In this document: in pieces, positions 17,879-28,267 of the stretch
Layout: every line of letters starts with the position of its first letter
Numbering within the stretch: position 1 is the first letter of the stretch
Assembly (NCBI RefSeq): GCF_017068395.1
Contig: NZ_CP070614.1
Location: forward strand, 62,001 to 126,000
DNA length: 64,000 nt
Direction: 5' to 3'
Origin: Rhodococcus pseudokoreensis
Lineage (GTDB): Bacteria; Actinomycetota; Actinomycetes; Mycobacteriales; Mycobacteriaceae
The notes under the pieces: model-generated
Databases searched by the model: none
What the model was told of the DNA's origin: nothing
The model's input: the letters and a program-made list of their open reading frames with translations, nothing else
Program-made: the position numbers and the translations under genes

Positions 17879-18118
17879 CCGGCCGTCATCGGCGCCTCCC
17901 CGGGCGCGATCGGTACGGCGGTGGGGCAGCAGAGTCTGCGCGCGGTGCTGAGCTTTTCCAACGCCCGGCAGATGACGGCCCCGGAGGCGTATATCACGTT
18001 CGATCCGGAGATCTACGGCGCCGACGGCGCGGTCTCCGACGAGCCGACCGCGCAGTTCCTGCGGGGAACATGCGGGAGTTCCGCGATCACATCGAGCGGG
18101 TGCTCACCGTCCTCCCGG
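17879..18118 (+). pseudogene. Remnant of an NADPH-dependent FMN reductase-type gene
   Basis: The frame at 17885-18060 reads VIGASPGAIGT then QQSLRAVLSF and TAPEAYITF, the C-terminal half of flavodoxin-like NADPH:FMN reductases. A stop codon (17876) precedes it, so the N-terminal half is gone. A one-base shift near 18065 moves the expected end (MREFRDHIERVL) into another frame. It is not a functional gene. Confidence 0.6.
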
Positions 18119-18419
18119 GCGAAGTCGCGGGTGGTGATCTCCTCATAGGAGGCGGGGTTCAAGTCCTGCGTCTCGACGATCCGAGTTGGATACTCGACCC
18201 CACACCCGGGCGACCGGGTCGGCGGTCTGACCGTGACCCTGGCGCGCACGTTCGCCGCCGCCTACCCCGGGCGCATCCACCCCCCACACCACGGACTGGG
18301 AGGCGATCGGTGCCGTCGCCGATCTATATCTGTGAATATTCAAAGGTGTCGGCCTGTGCGGAGATTGACGACCCACGTCACACTCGCCCGACTATTTCGT
18401 CTGTTGGAAAGTTGGATGG

Positions 18420-18929
18420 GTGAATGGGGTGAACAACCGGGACCGGTGTAGGGATGATCGAGCATGTCATGCGCAGGAACTGTCCCTCGGCTTCGGGATG
18501 GTGGTGCAGGAGATCGGCGGGGGTGTCGACGTCGACGAGGAGTTCCGGCGGATCGCGTCGGAGGTCGTCGGCACCCGGCCGGTCGGCGAGAATGACCGCG
18601 GACGGGTCGACGTGGTGCCGCTGTGGTGGCGGACGGGAGACGGGAACCTCGTCGGCGCCCTGCGCGGTGTGATGACCATTCTGCCGGCGGGACGGTTCCT
18701 CTGGCTGTTGACCCCGAAACGGGATCGGCCGGGGCACGTGCCACCAGGGGAGATCGACGAGGAGGCCGACCACATCGGTTTCCACGGGGTGACCGCTGCG
18801 GCGCCGGGTCGGGGTGCGCCTGACTGCCTGGCCGACATCCCCGCAGTGCCCGCCGCGCCGGCTCGGTGGCCTGCCCCAGCGGGGGCAGCTCCGCCGACAG
18901 CGCCACATCCCGGTCGCCGAGCAGGGTGA
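18420..18929 (+). CDS. DUF3052-family protein, possibly C-terminally altered
   Basis: GTG 18420 opens 169 residues. LGFGMVVQEIGGGVDVDEEFRR, VDVVPLWWRTGDGNLVGALR and FLWLLTPKRDRPGHVPPGEI match the DUF3052 pattern common in actinobacteria. DUF3052 proteins usually end shortly after the strand that follows this motif with a W-x-x-x-RL segment. Here the frame instead runs into proline/alanine-rich sequence after about residue 130, which suggests a 3' frameshift or fusion into non-coding DNA. Function of the family is unknown. Confidence 0.55.
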   Translation: MNGVNNRDRCRDDRACHAQELSLGFGMVVQEIGGGVDVDEEFRRIASEVVGTRPVGENDRGRVDVVPLWWRTGDGNLVGALRGVMTILPAGRFLWLLTPKRDRPGHVPPGEIDEEADHIGFHGVTAAAPGRGAPDCLADIPAVPAAPARWPAPAGAAPPTAPHPGRRAG

Positions 18930-19102
18930 TCAGGTGCCCGGCCAGCCCGTGCCTGACGGCTACGCCCGCCGTGGACGTCCGAACTCATGCACGCCGATTA
19001 CCCCGCCCTTCGGGCAGGCGCACCTCCCCGAGTTTCGGGCGTGCGGTCAGGACAACTGCGCACATCCCTAGCCCACCACCTCCGGGTAGACCGGCGAGCA
19101 CC

Positions 19103-19294
19103 TCACTCGGTCGGGTCGAGTAGAACGTTCTGCGCAAGCATCCAGAACTCGGTAGGGACCTGGGGGTACGGGCCGTCACCGACCTCGTGGCTGGTGATCA
19201 GATCGGTGGAACGGCCGACGGCCGCGTATCGGCAGTGCTCAACGACGGAACACCTGGGCCGGCGCACCACTCGAAAACCGCAGCCTGTGAACAT
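19103..19294 (-). CDS. Small unknown protein upstream of narK
   Basis: 63 residues from ATG 19294 (a longer start at 19315 is possible). The frame has natural protein character (SVVEHCRYAAVGRSTDLITS, PTEFWMLAQNVLLD) unlike the noise around it. It is divergent from narK, with ~165 bases between. No family recognised. Confidence 0.45.
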   Translation of the reverse strand: MFTGCGFRVVRRPRCSVVEHCRYAAVGRSTDLITSHEVGDGPYPQVPTEFWMLAQNVLLDPTE

Positions 19295-19459
19295 GATCGG
19301 AGACTCAGCGAACATCGCGTCGCTCCCGGCTGCGTGACGTCAGGGCAACGTACCCGCAGTTGCACAGTGCCCCGATCACGGTTCGATCAGTCCCTTCGTC
19401 GAGTTCCGGGGGAGGGGATTGACCTTGAATCGTCTCACCGGTCCATTGGATGGGGTTAT

Positions 19460-20698
19460 ATGGGTCATGTGGGTATGCGGGTAGGTGTAACCGGCTCCTC
19501 GGCACGTAGTCTCAACCTGATTCTGGCTACCTGGGTATCTGCTATCAACTTCTGGGCTTGGAACCTGATCGGCCCCCTGTCCACAACCTATGCAGATGCA
19601 CTGTCGCTGAGCAGTGCTCAGGCATCGATTCTGGTCGCGACACCGATCTTGGTCGGTGCGCTCGGGCGGGTCGTGATCGGGCCGCTCACGGACAGGTTCG
19701 GTGGACGCACCATGTTCATTGCGATCTCGGTCAGCTCGATGTTTCCCGTGCTGGCAGTGGGTTTCGCCGGTGCGATCGACTCGTATGTGCTCCTCCTCGC
19801 CTTCGGGTTCGTACTCGGCATAGCTGGAACGATCTTCGCCGTGGGGATCCCTTTCGTGAACAGTTGGTTCAGGCCGGAACGCAGGGGGTTCGCAACCGGT
19901 GTCTTCGGTGCCGGCATGGTGGGGACCGCATTGTCGGCGTTCTTCACCCCGAGGTTCGTCCGCTGGTTCGGGCTGTTCCCCACCCACGCAATCATTGCGG
20001 GCGCCCTCGCGATCACCGCGATTGTTTGTGTGTTGGTGATGCGCAATTCTCCGGACTTCACTCCGAACACGCAATCGGTCTTGCCGAAACTGAAAGGCGC
20101 GGCAAAATTGCGGGTGACGTGGGAGATGTCGTTCCTGTACGCCGTGGTATTCGGTGGATTCGTGGCGTTCAGCAACTACCTGCCTACATACATCAAGACG
20201 ATCTATCATTTCTCCGCGGTGGATGCGGGTACCCGCACGGCGGCGTTCGCGGTCGCGGCGGTGGTCGCCCGGCCGATTGGCGGTGCGCTCTCGGATCGGG
20301 TCCCGCCGAAGTTCGTGGTCTTGTTCTCCTTTGCCGGCACTGCCGCCATGGCGATCGTCGCTGCGTTCCAGCCGCCACCTGATGTTCTCTCTGCGGCCAC
20401 CTTCATCTCGTTGGCCCTGTTCCTGGGTGTCGGAACCGGCGGGGTGTTCGCCTGGGTGGCACGTCGCTCTCCGGCCAAGAGCGTGGGTGCTGTCACGGGA
20501 ATCGTCGCCGCGGCAGGCGGGCTCGGGGGTTATTTCCCGCCGTTGGTGATGGGTGCGACGTACAACGCCGAGGAGAACAACTACACGGTCGGTCTCGGCC
20601 TGCTGGCGCTGACCGCGTTGGCGGCGTTGCTCTACACCGCGTACAAGCTGCCGGCCCGCGAGTCCGCGCACTCCACTGCCCCGGCCAAGCGGAACTGA
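19460..20698 (+). CDS. narK: Nitrate/nitrite transporter, NarK family (MFS)
   Basis: About 412 residues from ATG 19460 (ATG 19475 is also possible; neither has a strong ribosome-binding site). Around twelve hydrophobic segments are visible. The MFS signature GRVVIGPLTDRFGGR follows the second helix, and glycine-rich nitrate-signature helices are present (GIAGTIFAVGIPFVNSWFR and AAGGLGGYFPPLVMG). NarK proteins import nitrate and/or exchange it for nitrite. It ends 12 bases before narG, consistent with one operon. Confidence 0.9.
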   Translation: MGHVGMRVGVTGSSARSLNLILATWVSAINFWAWNLIGPLSTTYADALSLSSAQASILVATPILVGALGRVVIGPLTDRFGGRTMFIAISVSSMFPVLAVGFAGAIDSYVLLLAFGFVLGIAGTIFAVGIPFVNSWFRPERRGFATGVFGAGMVGTALSAFFTPRFVRWFGLFPTHAIIAGALAITAIVCVLVMRNSPDFTPNTQSVLPKLKGAAKLRVTWEMSFLYAVVFGGFVAFSNYLPTYIKTIYHFSAVDAGTRTAAFAVAAVVARPIGGALSDRVPPKFVVLFSFAGTAAMAIVAAFQPPPDVLSAATFISLALFLGVGTGGVFAWVARRSPAKSVGAVTGIVAAAGGLGGYFPPLVMGATYNAEENNYTVGLGLLALTALAALLYTAYKLPARESAHSTAPAKRN

Positions 20699-20710
20699 AA
20701 GGGCGTAAAC

Positions 20711-23700
20711 GTGGCTGTCAATCACACCGGCGGTGCGGCTGAAGAACTGTTGCTCAAGAGCGGACGGTTCTTCACGCCGGGAACGGTGTCGGACGATCTG
20801 CGTACGGTCAGCCGGGAGGGGGGTCGCCAGGGCGACATCTTCTACCGGGACCGGTGGAGTCACGACAAGGTCGTCCGATCGACGCACGGGGTGAACTGCA
20901 CCGGCTCGTGTTCGTGGAAAATTTATGTCAAGGACGGAATTATCACCTGGGAAACCCAGGAGACCGACTACCCGACGGTCGGCGCCGATCGGCCCGAGTA
21001 CGAGCCCCGCGGATGTCCCCGGGGCGCGGCCTTTTCCTGGTACACCTACTCGCCGACTCGGGTTCGTTATCCGTACGCGCGCGGTGTGCTGGTGGAGATG
21101 TACCGCGAGGCCAAACAGCGTGTCGGCGATCCGGTCGAGGCGTGGGCGGACATTCAAGCCGACCCGGTCCGACGGCGAACCTACCAGCGGGCACGCGGTA
21201 AGGGCGGCCTGGTGCGTGTGTCCTGGGGCGAGGCCACCGAGATGATCGCCGCCGCGCACGTGCACACCATCAAGACGTACGGTCCCGACCGGGTGACCGG
21301 GTTTTCCCCGATCCCCGCGATGTCGATGGCCTCCTTCGCCGCCGGTTCTCGCTTCATCGAACTACTCGGCGGCGTCATGACCTCGTTCTATGACTGGTAC
21401 GCCGACCTCCCGGTGGCCTCTCCGCAGGTGTTCGGTGACCAGACCGACGTTCCCGAGTCCGGGGACTGGTGGGATGCCTCGTATCTGCTGATGTGGGGTT
21501 CGAACGTTCCCGTGACCCGCACACCGGACGCTCACTGGATGGCCGAGGTCCGCTACCGGGGCACCAAGGTGGTGTCGATCAGCCCCGACTACGCCGACAA
21601 CACCAAGTTCGCGGACGAGTGGATGCCCTGTGCCGCGGGTACGGACGGGGCGATGGCCATGGCAATGGGGCATGTCATCTTGTCCGAGTTCTTCGTCACC
21701 AGGCGTGAACCCTTCTTCGTGGACTACGTCCGACAGTTCACCGACCTGCCGTTCCTCGTCAAACTCGAAGAACGTGACGGGCGGATCGTGCCGGGGAAGA
21801 ATCTGACCGCCGCAGACCTGGGCGAGACCAGTGAGAACGCCGCGTTCAAACCGGTGCTCGTCGACGGGGCAACCAACGCGGTGGTGGTGCCGCATGGTTC
21901 GCTCGGCTTCCGCTACGGCGACGAGGGCATCGGCAAATGGAACCTCGACCTCGGCGACCTCGCCCCGGCCCTGACCGTCGCCGCCGACGGCGCCACCGGT
22001 GAGACCGCAGTGGTTCACCTGCCCAATTTCGACACCACCGACGGCCACGGTACGATCATCATGCGCGGTGTGCCCGTGCGCCGGGTGGGGGAGCACCGGG
22101 TGTGCTCGGTGTTCGACCTGATGTTGGCGCAGTACGGGGTCGAACGGTCCGGACTCCCCGGCGAGTGGCCCACCGGCTACGACGACCCTCGAACCGCGTA
22201 CACCCCGGCGTGGCAGGAACCGCTCACCGGTGTCAGCGCCACGCAGGTCACCCGGATCGCCAGGGAGTTCGCGAACAACGCCATCGAGTCCGGCGGGCGT
22301 TCGATGATCATCATGGGCGCGGGCATCTGCCAGTGGTTCCACGGCGATACCACCTACCGGGCGGTGCTCGCCCTGCTGATCCTCACCGGGGCGATGGGTC
22401 GCAACGGCGGCGGCTGGGCGCACTACGTCGGTCAGGAGAAGGTCCGCCCGCTGACCGGGTGGACGACCGTCGCCATGGGTACTGATTGGACCCGTCCGCC
22501 CAGGCAGATGGCGGGCACCTCCTACTGGTACGCGCACACCGATCAGTGGCGCTATGACGGATATCGCGCCGACGCGCTCGCAAGTCCCACCGGGCGCGGG
22601 CGTTTCCACGGACGGCACACCATGGACGTGATGGCCTCGGCGGTGGCGATGGGGTGGACGCCGTTCTATCCGCAGTTCGACCGGTCCAGCCTCGACCTGG
22701 CAGACGAGGCCGCGGCGCAAGGTCGGGACGTGATCGGTCACGTCGTCGAACAACTCGGAAGCGGTGAGCTCGGGCTTGCGGTCACAGACCCGGACAATCC
22801 GCAGAACTGGCCCCGGGTGCTCAGTGTGTGGCGCTCGAATCTGCTGGGCTCGTCGAGCAAGGGCAACGAGTACTTTCTGCAACATCTACTCGGTACCGAT
22901 TCGAATCTTTCGGCCGAGCCGACACGGGAAGACCTTCGTCCGGGCGACGTGATGTGGACCGACGAGATTCCCGAGGGCAAACTGGACATGTTGATGTCGA
23001 TCGACTTCCGGATGACCTCGACCACGCTGCTCTCGGATGTGGTGCTGCCCGCCGCGACCTGGTACGAGAAGGGTGACCTGTCGACCACGGACATGCACCC
23101 GTACATCAACGCGTTCTCGCCGGCGATCGATCCGCCCTGGGAAACGCGGTCCGATTTCGAGGCGTTCGGCGCGGTGGCGCGGGCGTTCAGCGCGATGGCG
23201 ACAAAGCACCTCGGTGTTCGACGTGATGTGGTGATGGGGACGCTGCAACACGACACCCCCGGCGCGATGGCCTATCCCGGTGGTACTGAGCATGATTGGC
23301 GTGCAGCGGGGGAGACTCCGGTCCCGGGAAGGACGATGGGACCGTTGATCGTCGTCGAACGAGACTACCCGGCGATCGCGGACAAGTGGGCGGCGCTGGG
23401 GCCCTTGGTGGAGGAGGTCGGCCTGATCACCAAGGGCGTAACCACTCACCCCCATCAGGAAGTGGCTGAACTCGCGGCCAAACACGGAGTGATGAATATC
23501 GGTGCCGCCGCGGGTCGGCCAGCATTGAACACCGCGGAAAAGATGTGCGACACGATCCTCGCACTGTCCGGTACCTCCAATGGCCGACTGGCCGTCGAGG
23601 GCTTCGAGGAGCTCGAGAAGCGGACCGGGCGCCCGCTGGTGCACCTCGCCGAAGGCAGCGAAGAACGTCGGATCACGTACGCCGACACCCAGTCCCGCCC

Positions 23701-24397
23701 CGTGCCGGTGATCACCAGCCCGGAGTGGTCCGGCAGTGAATCCGGGGGACGCCGGTACGCGCCGTTCACGGTGAACATCGAAGAACTCAAGCCCTTTCAC
23801 ACCCTGACCGGCCGCATGCATTTCTTCCTCGACCACGACTGGATCGAGGAACTGGGGGAGCAGTTGCCGATCTACCGGCCGCCACTGGACATGGCACGGC
23901 TCTTCGAAGGGCCCGAGCTGGGCACCCACAGGAACGGCATCGGGCTGGCCGTCCGCTACCTGACCCCACACTCCAAATGGTCGATCCACTCGGAATACCA
24001 GGACAATCTGTTCATGCTGTCCCTCTCCCGCGGGGGACCCACCATGTGGATGAGCCCGAATGACGCCGCGAAGATCGAGGTGAAGGACAACGACTGGGTC
24101 GAGGCCGAGAACCGCAACGGGATCATCGTGTGCCGCGCTGTCGTCTCCCATCGCATGCCCGACGGTGTCGTCTTCGTCTATCACGCACAAGAACGCACCA
24201 TTGACGTGCCACTGACCGAGAAATCCGGTAAGCGCGGTGGAATCCACAACTCATTGACCCGATTGCTGATCAAACCGTCGCACCTCGCTGGCGGGTACGC
24301 GCAGATGTCCTTCGCTTTCAACTATCTCGGGCCCACCGGTAACCAGCGCGACGAAGTGACGGTGGTGCGGCGGCGTTCACAGGAGGTGACGTACTGA
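20711..24397 (+). CDS. narG: Respiratory nitrate reductase alpha subunit NarG
   Basis: 1,228 residues, the normal length. GTG 20711 follows GAAAGGG. The N-terminal HGVNCTGSCSWKIYVKDG motif holds the histidine and cysteines of the FS0 [4Fe-4S] cluster. The rest is the bis-MGD molybdopterin catalytic domain that reduces nitrate to nitrite in the cytoplasm using quinol electrons delivered through NarH and NarI. No truncation or frameshift is seen. The stop shares one base with the narH start. Confidence 0.97.
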   Translation: MAVNHTGGAAEELLLKSGRFFTPGTVSDDLRTVSREGGRQGDIFYRDRWSHDKVVRSTHGVNCTGSCSWKIYVKDGIITWETQETDYPTVGADRPEYEPRGCPRGAAFSWYTYSPTRVRYPYARGVLVEMYREAKQRVGDPVEAWADIQADPVRRRTYQRARGKGGLVRVSWGEATEMIAAAHVHTIKTYGPDRVTGFSPIPAMSMASFAAGSRFIELLGGVMTSFYDWYADLPVASPQVFGDQTDVPESGDWWDASYLLMWGSNVPVTRTPDAHWMAEVRYRGTKVVSISPDYADNTKFADEWMPCAAGTDGAMAMAMGHVILSEFFVTRREPFFVDYVRQFTDLPFLVKLEERDGRIVPGKNLTAADLGETSENAAFKPVLVDGATNAVVVPHGSLGFRYGDEGIGKWNLDLGDLAPALTVAADGATGETAVVHLPNFDTTDGHGTIIMRGVPVRRVGEHRVCSVFDLMLAQYGVERSGLPGEWPTGYDDPRTAYTPAWQEPLTGVSATQVTRIAREFANNAIESGGRSMIIMGAGICQWFHGDTTYRAVLALLILTGAMGRNGGGWAHYVGQEKVRPLTGWTTVAMGTDWTRPPRQMAGTSYWYAHTDQWRYDGYRADALASPTGRGRFHGRHTMDVMASAVAMGWTPFYPQFDRSSLDLADEAAAQGRDVIGHVVEQLGSGELGLAVTDPDNPQNWPRVLSVWRSNLLGSSSKGNEYFLQHLLGTDSNLSAEPTREDLRPGDVMWTDEIPEGKLDMLMSIDFRMTSTTLLSDVVLPAATWYEKGDLSTTDMHPYINAFSPAIDPPWETRSDFEAFGAVARAFSAMATKHLGVRRDVVMGTLQHDTPGAMAYPGGTEHDWRAAGETPVPGRTMGPLIVVERDYPAIADKWAALGPLVEEVGLITKGVTTHPHQEVAELAAKHGVMNIGAAAGRPALNTAEKMCDTILALSGTSNGRLAVEGFEELEKRTGRPLVHLAEGSEERRITYADTQSRPVPVITSPEWSGSESGGRRYAPFTVNIEELKPFHTLTGRMHFFLDHDWIEELGEQLPIYRPPLDMARLFEGPELGTHRNGIGLAVRYLTPHSKWSIHSEYQDNLFMLSLSRGGPTMWMSPNDAAKIEVKDNDWVEAENRNGIIVCRAVVSHRMPDGVVFVYHAQERTIDVPLTEKSGKRGGIHNSLTRLLIKPSHLAGGYAQMSFAFNYLGPTGNQRDEVTVVRRRSQEVTY

Positions 24398-26055
24398 TGC
24401 GTGTCATGGCACAGCTCGCAATGGTGATGAACTTGGACAAGTGCATCGGCTGTCATACCTGCTCGGTGACGTGCAAGCAGGCGTGGACCAACCGCTCCGG
24501 CACCGAGTACGTGTGGTTCAACAACGTCGAAACCCGACCCGGGCAGGGCTATCCGCGCACGTATGAGGACCAGGAGAAATGGAACGGGGGGTGGGTACGG
24601 GACAAGAAGGGGCGGCTGCGGTTGCGGGACGGCGGGCGGATCAAGAAACTGTCACGGATCTTCTCCAACCCGAAAATGCCCTCGATCAACGACTACTACG
24701 AACCCTGGACCTACGACTACGAAAACCTCACCACGGCCCCGCAGGGCGACAATATTCCCGTGGCACCGCCGCGCAGCCTGATCAGCGGCAAACCGATGAA
24801 GGTGGAGTGGTCCGCCAACTGGGACGACGACCTCGGTGGCTCCCCCGAGATCGTGCCCGACGATGCGATCCTGCAGAAGGTCAGCGAGAAGATCACACTG
24901 CAGCTCGAAGAGACGTTCATGTTCTACCTTCCCCGCATCTGTGAACACTGCCTGAACCCGTCCTGTGCGGCGTCGTGCCCATCCGGCGCAATATACAAAC
25001 GGTCCGAAGACGGAATCGTGCTGGTCGATCAGGACAAGTGCCGCGGCTGGCGCATGTGTGTGTCCGGATGCCCCTACAAGAAGGTGTATTTCAATCACAA
25101 GACCGGCAAGGCCGAAAAATGCACGTTTTGCTATCCGCGTGTCGAGGTCGGGCTTCCGACGGTGTGCGCCGAGACCTGTGTGGGGCGGCTTCGGTATATC
25201 GGTCTGATCCTCTACGACGTGGACCGGGTGCTCGCGGCGGCGTCTGTCGAGAAGGACACCGACCTGTACGACGCCCATCTCGACGTCATCTTGGACCCGA
25301 ACGACCCCGAGGTGGTCGCGGGCGCCCGGGCCGAGGGCATCTCCGATGAGTGGATCGACGCTGCGCAGCGTTCCCCGATCCATTCGCTCATCAAGGACTA
25401 CCGGGTGGCGCTGCCGCTGCATCCGGAGTACCGGACGATGCCGATGGTGTGGTACGTGCCACCGTTGTCGCCCATCGTGGACGCCGTGGCCCGCGACGGA
25501 CACGACGGCGAGGACGTGGGGAATCTGTTCGGGGCGTTGGAATCGCTCCGCATCCCCATCGAGTACCTGGCCGAGTTGTTCACCGCCGGTGACACCGACG
25601 TCGTCCACGGTGTGCTCAAGCGTCTGGCTGCGATGCGCTCGTACATGCGTGACATCAACCTCGGTCGTGCACCGCAACCGCACATTCCCCAGGCCGTCGG
25701 GATGAGCGAGGAGCAGATGTACGAGATGTATCGGCTGTTGGCGTTGGCGAAATACGACGACCGGTACGTGATTCCTTCGGCCTACGCCACGGAGGGGCAC
25801 AAGCTCGAAGAAACGGCAACGGAGTGCTCGCTGGACTTCGACGGCGGACCGGGCATGTACGAGTCGGGCCCGTTCGGCGAGGCAAGCGGTGGACCGGTTC
25901 CGGTTGCCGTCGAAACCTTCCACGCCTTGAAGGAGCGGCAAAGCACCGAGAAGATGTCTGCGAACTCTCGGCACCCGTCGCGGGTGAATCTGTTGAACTG
26001 GGACGGCAAGGGCACACCGGACGGCATGTTCCCCGGCAGTGAGGGCCCACGATGA
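24397..26055 (+). CDS. narH: Respiratory nitrate reductase beta subunit NarH
   Basis: 552 residues; ATG 24397 with AGGAGG eight bases upstream. Four ferredoxin-type cysteine groups are present: CIGCHTCSVTCKQ, CEHCLNPSCAASCP, CRGWRMCVSGCPYKK and CTFCYP with a final C-x-x-x-C in CAETCVG. The tryptophan in CRGW replaces a cysteine and marks the [3Fe-4S] cluster of NarH. It passes electrons from the NarI haems to NarG. Overlaps narJ by four bases. Confidence 0.97.
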   Translation: MRVMAQLAMVMNLDKCIGCHTCSVTCKQAWTNRSGTEYVWFNNVETRPGQGYPRTYEDQEKWNGGWVRDKKGRLRLRDGGRIKKLSRIFSNPKMPSINDYYEPWTYDYENLTTAPQGDNIPVAPPRSLISGKPMKVEWSANWDDDLGGSPEIVPDDAILQKVSEKITLQLEETFMFYLPRICEHCLNPSCAASCPSGAIYKRSEDGIVLVDQDKCRGWRMCVSGCPYKKVYFNHKTGKAEKCTFCYPRVEVGLPTVCAETCVGRLRYIGLILYDVDRVLAAASVEKDTDLYDAHLDVILDPNDPEVVAGARAEGISDEWIDAAQRSPIHSLIKDYRVALPLHPEYRTMPMVWYVPPLSPIVDAVARDGHDGEDVGNLFGALESLRIPIEYLAELFTAGDTDVVHGVLKRLAAMRSYMRDINLGRAPQPHIPQAVGMSEEQMYEMYRLLALAKYDDRYVIPSAYATEGHKLEETATECSLDFDGGPGMYESGPFGEASGGPVPVAVETFHALKERQSTEKMSANSRHPSRVNLLNWDGKGTPDGMFPGSEGPR

Positions 26056-26717
26056 AACTTCTGGGTCGGCAACATGATCGGCGTCGAGGGGGCCGTGTAC
26101 GCGACCGGTTGGTGTGGCAGGCGTCGTCCCTGCTCCTGGCCTATCCAGACGACGGGCACACCCGACGCCTCGATACCGTCGAACAGCTTCTAGCACTCAT
26201 GGCGTCGGGTGCGCGCGACACACTCGATGCGACGTATCGGTTTCTGCGCGATACGGACCCCCACACGGCGGCGGAAGTGTATGTCGATACTTTCGATCTG
26301 CGCCGCAGGACCACGCTGTACCTGACCTACTGGACTTCCGGCGATACCCGAAACCGCGGCAACGACATCCTGCGGTTCGCTCACACCTACCGGTCCGCCG
26401 GAGTGCAACCACCAGGCGATGAGTCGCCGGACCATCTGGCGGTGCTCCTCGAGTTCGCGGCCACTGTCGACCCCGCAGCCGGGATGGAGCTGATGAGGTT
26501 GCACCGCGTCCCCATCGGGCTGCTGCACGAAGCCCTGACGGCGGCCCGCTCGCCGTACGGACACGTACTCGACGCGGTCTGCGACACCCTGCCCATGCCC
26601 ACCGGCCACGATGAAAAGCGAGCGCGGGACCTGGCGCTGGCGGGCCCCCCGGTCGAGGCGGTCGGGTTGCAGACCTTCACCCTGACAGTGCCGCCGCGGC
26701 GTGAAGGAGCTGGCTGA
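26052..26717 (+). CDS. narJ: Nitrate reductase assembly chaperone NarJ
   Basis: 221 residues, ATG overlapping the narH stop (ATGA). The motif LVWQASSLLLAYPDD near the start and DTFDLRRRTTLYLTYWTSGDTRNRG at residues ~78-102 are typical of NarJ/TorD-type chaperones. NarJ inserts the molybdenum cofactor and helps dock NarGH on NarI; it is not part of the final enzyme. Confidence 0.93.
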   Translation: MKLLGRQHDRRRGGRVRDRLVWQASSLLLAYPDDGHTRRLDTVEQLLALMASGARDTLDATYRFLRDTDPHTAAEVYVDTFDLRRRTTLYLTYWTSGDTRNRGNDILRFAHTYRSAGVQPPGDESPDHLAVLLEFAATVDPAAGMELMRLHRVPIGLLHEALTAARSPYGHVLDAVCDTLPMPTGHDEKRARDLALAGPPVEAVGLQTFTLTVPPRREGAG

Positions 26718-27449
26718 ATGTCTGCGGGAGAAATCTTCTGGGACATCGTCCCCTACGTGGTGCTGGCCATCGTGGCGGTCGGCACGTGGTGGCGGTATCG
26801 CTACGACAAATTCGGCTGGACCACGCGATCCTCGCAGCTCTACGAAAGCCGGCTTTTGAGGATTGGCAGCCCTCTGTTCCACTTCGGCATTCTAGTGGTC
26901 ATTGTCGGCCATATCATCGGGTTGGTGATCCCGCAGTCCTGGACCGATGCGATCGGGCTGAGCGAACACGACTACCACGTGCAGGCCCTGGTACTGGGTG
27001 GAGTTGCGGGCGTAGCGACGCTGGTGGGTGCCGGATTGCTGGTGTACCGCCGACGCACGCGTGGGCCGGTGTTCATGGCGACGACGTGGAACGACAAACT
27101 GATGTACCTGGTGCTGCTCTCCGCAATCGTTGCCGGTCTTACGACCACCGTCTTGGGCACCGGGATCGCCGGTGAGGCAGGCAACTACCGTGAAACGGTC
27201 TCCCCGTGGTTCCGGTCGATCTGGATTCTGCACCCGCGTGGAGACCTGATGGTGCAAGCGTCGATTCAATATCAAATCCACGTCCTGATCGGCCTTGCGT
27301 TGTTTGCGCTCTGGCCATTCACCCGTCTTGTGCACGCGTTCAGCGCCCCGGTGGCGTATCTGTTCCGGCCGTACATCGTGTATCGCAGCAGAGACACAGC
27401 CGCGACAGGTGAACTGATCGGATCGCAACCGCACCGACGCGGATGGTGA
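26718..27449 (+). CDS. narI: Respiratory nitrate reductase gamma subunit NarI (cytochrome b)
   Basis: 243 residues, starting immediately after the narJ stop with GAAGGAG upstream. Five membrane helices are visible. Haem b ligands are supplied by histidines in FHFGILVVIVGHIIG (helix 2) and in IQYQIHVLIGLALFALWPFTRLVHAFS (helix 5). It oxidises menaquinol and passes electrons to NarH. Last gene of the narK-GHJI operon. Confidence 0.95.
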   Translation: MSAGEIFWDIVPYVVLAIVAVGTWWRYRYDKFGWTTRSSQLYESRLLRIGSPLFHFGILVVIVGHIIGLVIPQSWTDAIGLSEHDYHVQALVLGGVAGVATLVGAGLLVYRRRTRGPVFMATTWNDKLMYLVLLSAIVAGLTTTVLGTGIAGEAGNYRETVSPWFRSIWILHPRGDLMVQASIQYQIHVLIGLALFALWPFTRLVHAFSAPVAYLFRPYIVYRSRDTAATGELIGSQPHRRGW

Positions 27450-27621
27450 CGTGGCACCCCACCAGGACTTCGAAAGCCGGAATGAACGTCCTCGAAGCCG
27501 GCATAACACTCCTATCAATTGCCCTCGTCCCTATGGGGAGTCCGGCCTCAGGGAGAGTGAGATTGACCCCGTGACGGTGTCCGGGCAACCCATCAGGCTC
27601 GATGCATCGGGTCCGATACGG

Positions 27622-28190
27622 CTAGTCGGAAAGCAATTTGGGCTCCCTGAGATGATCTCCGATCTCGGTCGCATCCAGCTTCGCCATCAGCTTCTTGCGC
27701 AGCAACCGCGGCCGGGCTGCCCCAGATCCTGTCCGTCGCGGGAGTTTGTTGCTCGTTGTGGCCCGCAGTGCGTGAACGTCATAGGGGGAGTTGAACACTG
27801 CGGGGACTCCGCGTTCGCTGCCGAGCAGTTGATATGCCGCCTTCATGGTGCGTCCGACGTACTCGGTGGTGAAGATGCACTCACGTGTTGTCTCGGCGAA
27901 CTGACCGATGAAGGCGAAGTTCACCGCGCCCTCGGGTACGACATCTGGCCGGCACCGGCCTGGCGTGGCATGAAGTACGAGGTCACTGTAGGGCATCCTC
28001 ACGCGCTTCGCGGTGTGCGCAGCGAGCTCGGAGAGCTCGGAGAACTCGTCGACCGGGACACCCAGTGGGTAGACCAATTGTTGGGTGATCTCCTCGCCTG
28101 TGCACCCGCGCAGGGGTGTGTTCACGTAGTCGCCGGCGCGTCCGTGACAGCGAGTTGACCCAGACAACGATCTGATCCTCGGGTTTGCTG
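27622..28190 (-). pseudogene. C-terminal remnant of oleate hydratase
   Basis: The minus frame reads GDYVNTPLRGCTGEEITQQLVYPLGV, RPDVVPEGAVNFAFIGQFAET and FTTEYVGRTMKAAYQLLG, all typical of oleate hydratase (myosin-cross-reactive antigen family). The N-terminal two thirds, including the FAD-binding GxGxxG, are missing. The expected preceding strand (DQIVVWVNSL) lies in a different frame at about 28150-28185, showing a frameshift too. It converges on the end of the nar operon. Confidence 0.65.
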
Positions 28191-28267
28191 TTTGAAGTGC
28201 GGCTGCCTTTGCCGCTGAACGGTCGCGTTTGCAGATCTTCCGGATGGGTGTTGGTCCTAACCCTGTC

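Noticed and set aside
19376..21265. 629-residue minus frame across narK and narG
   Set aside because: Shadow of clearly identified nar genes.
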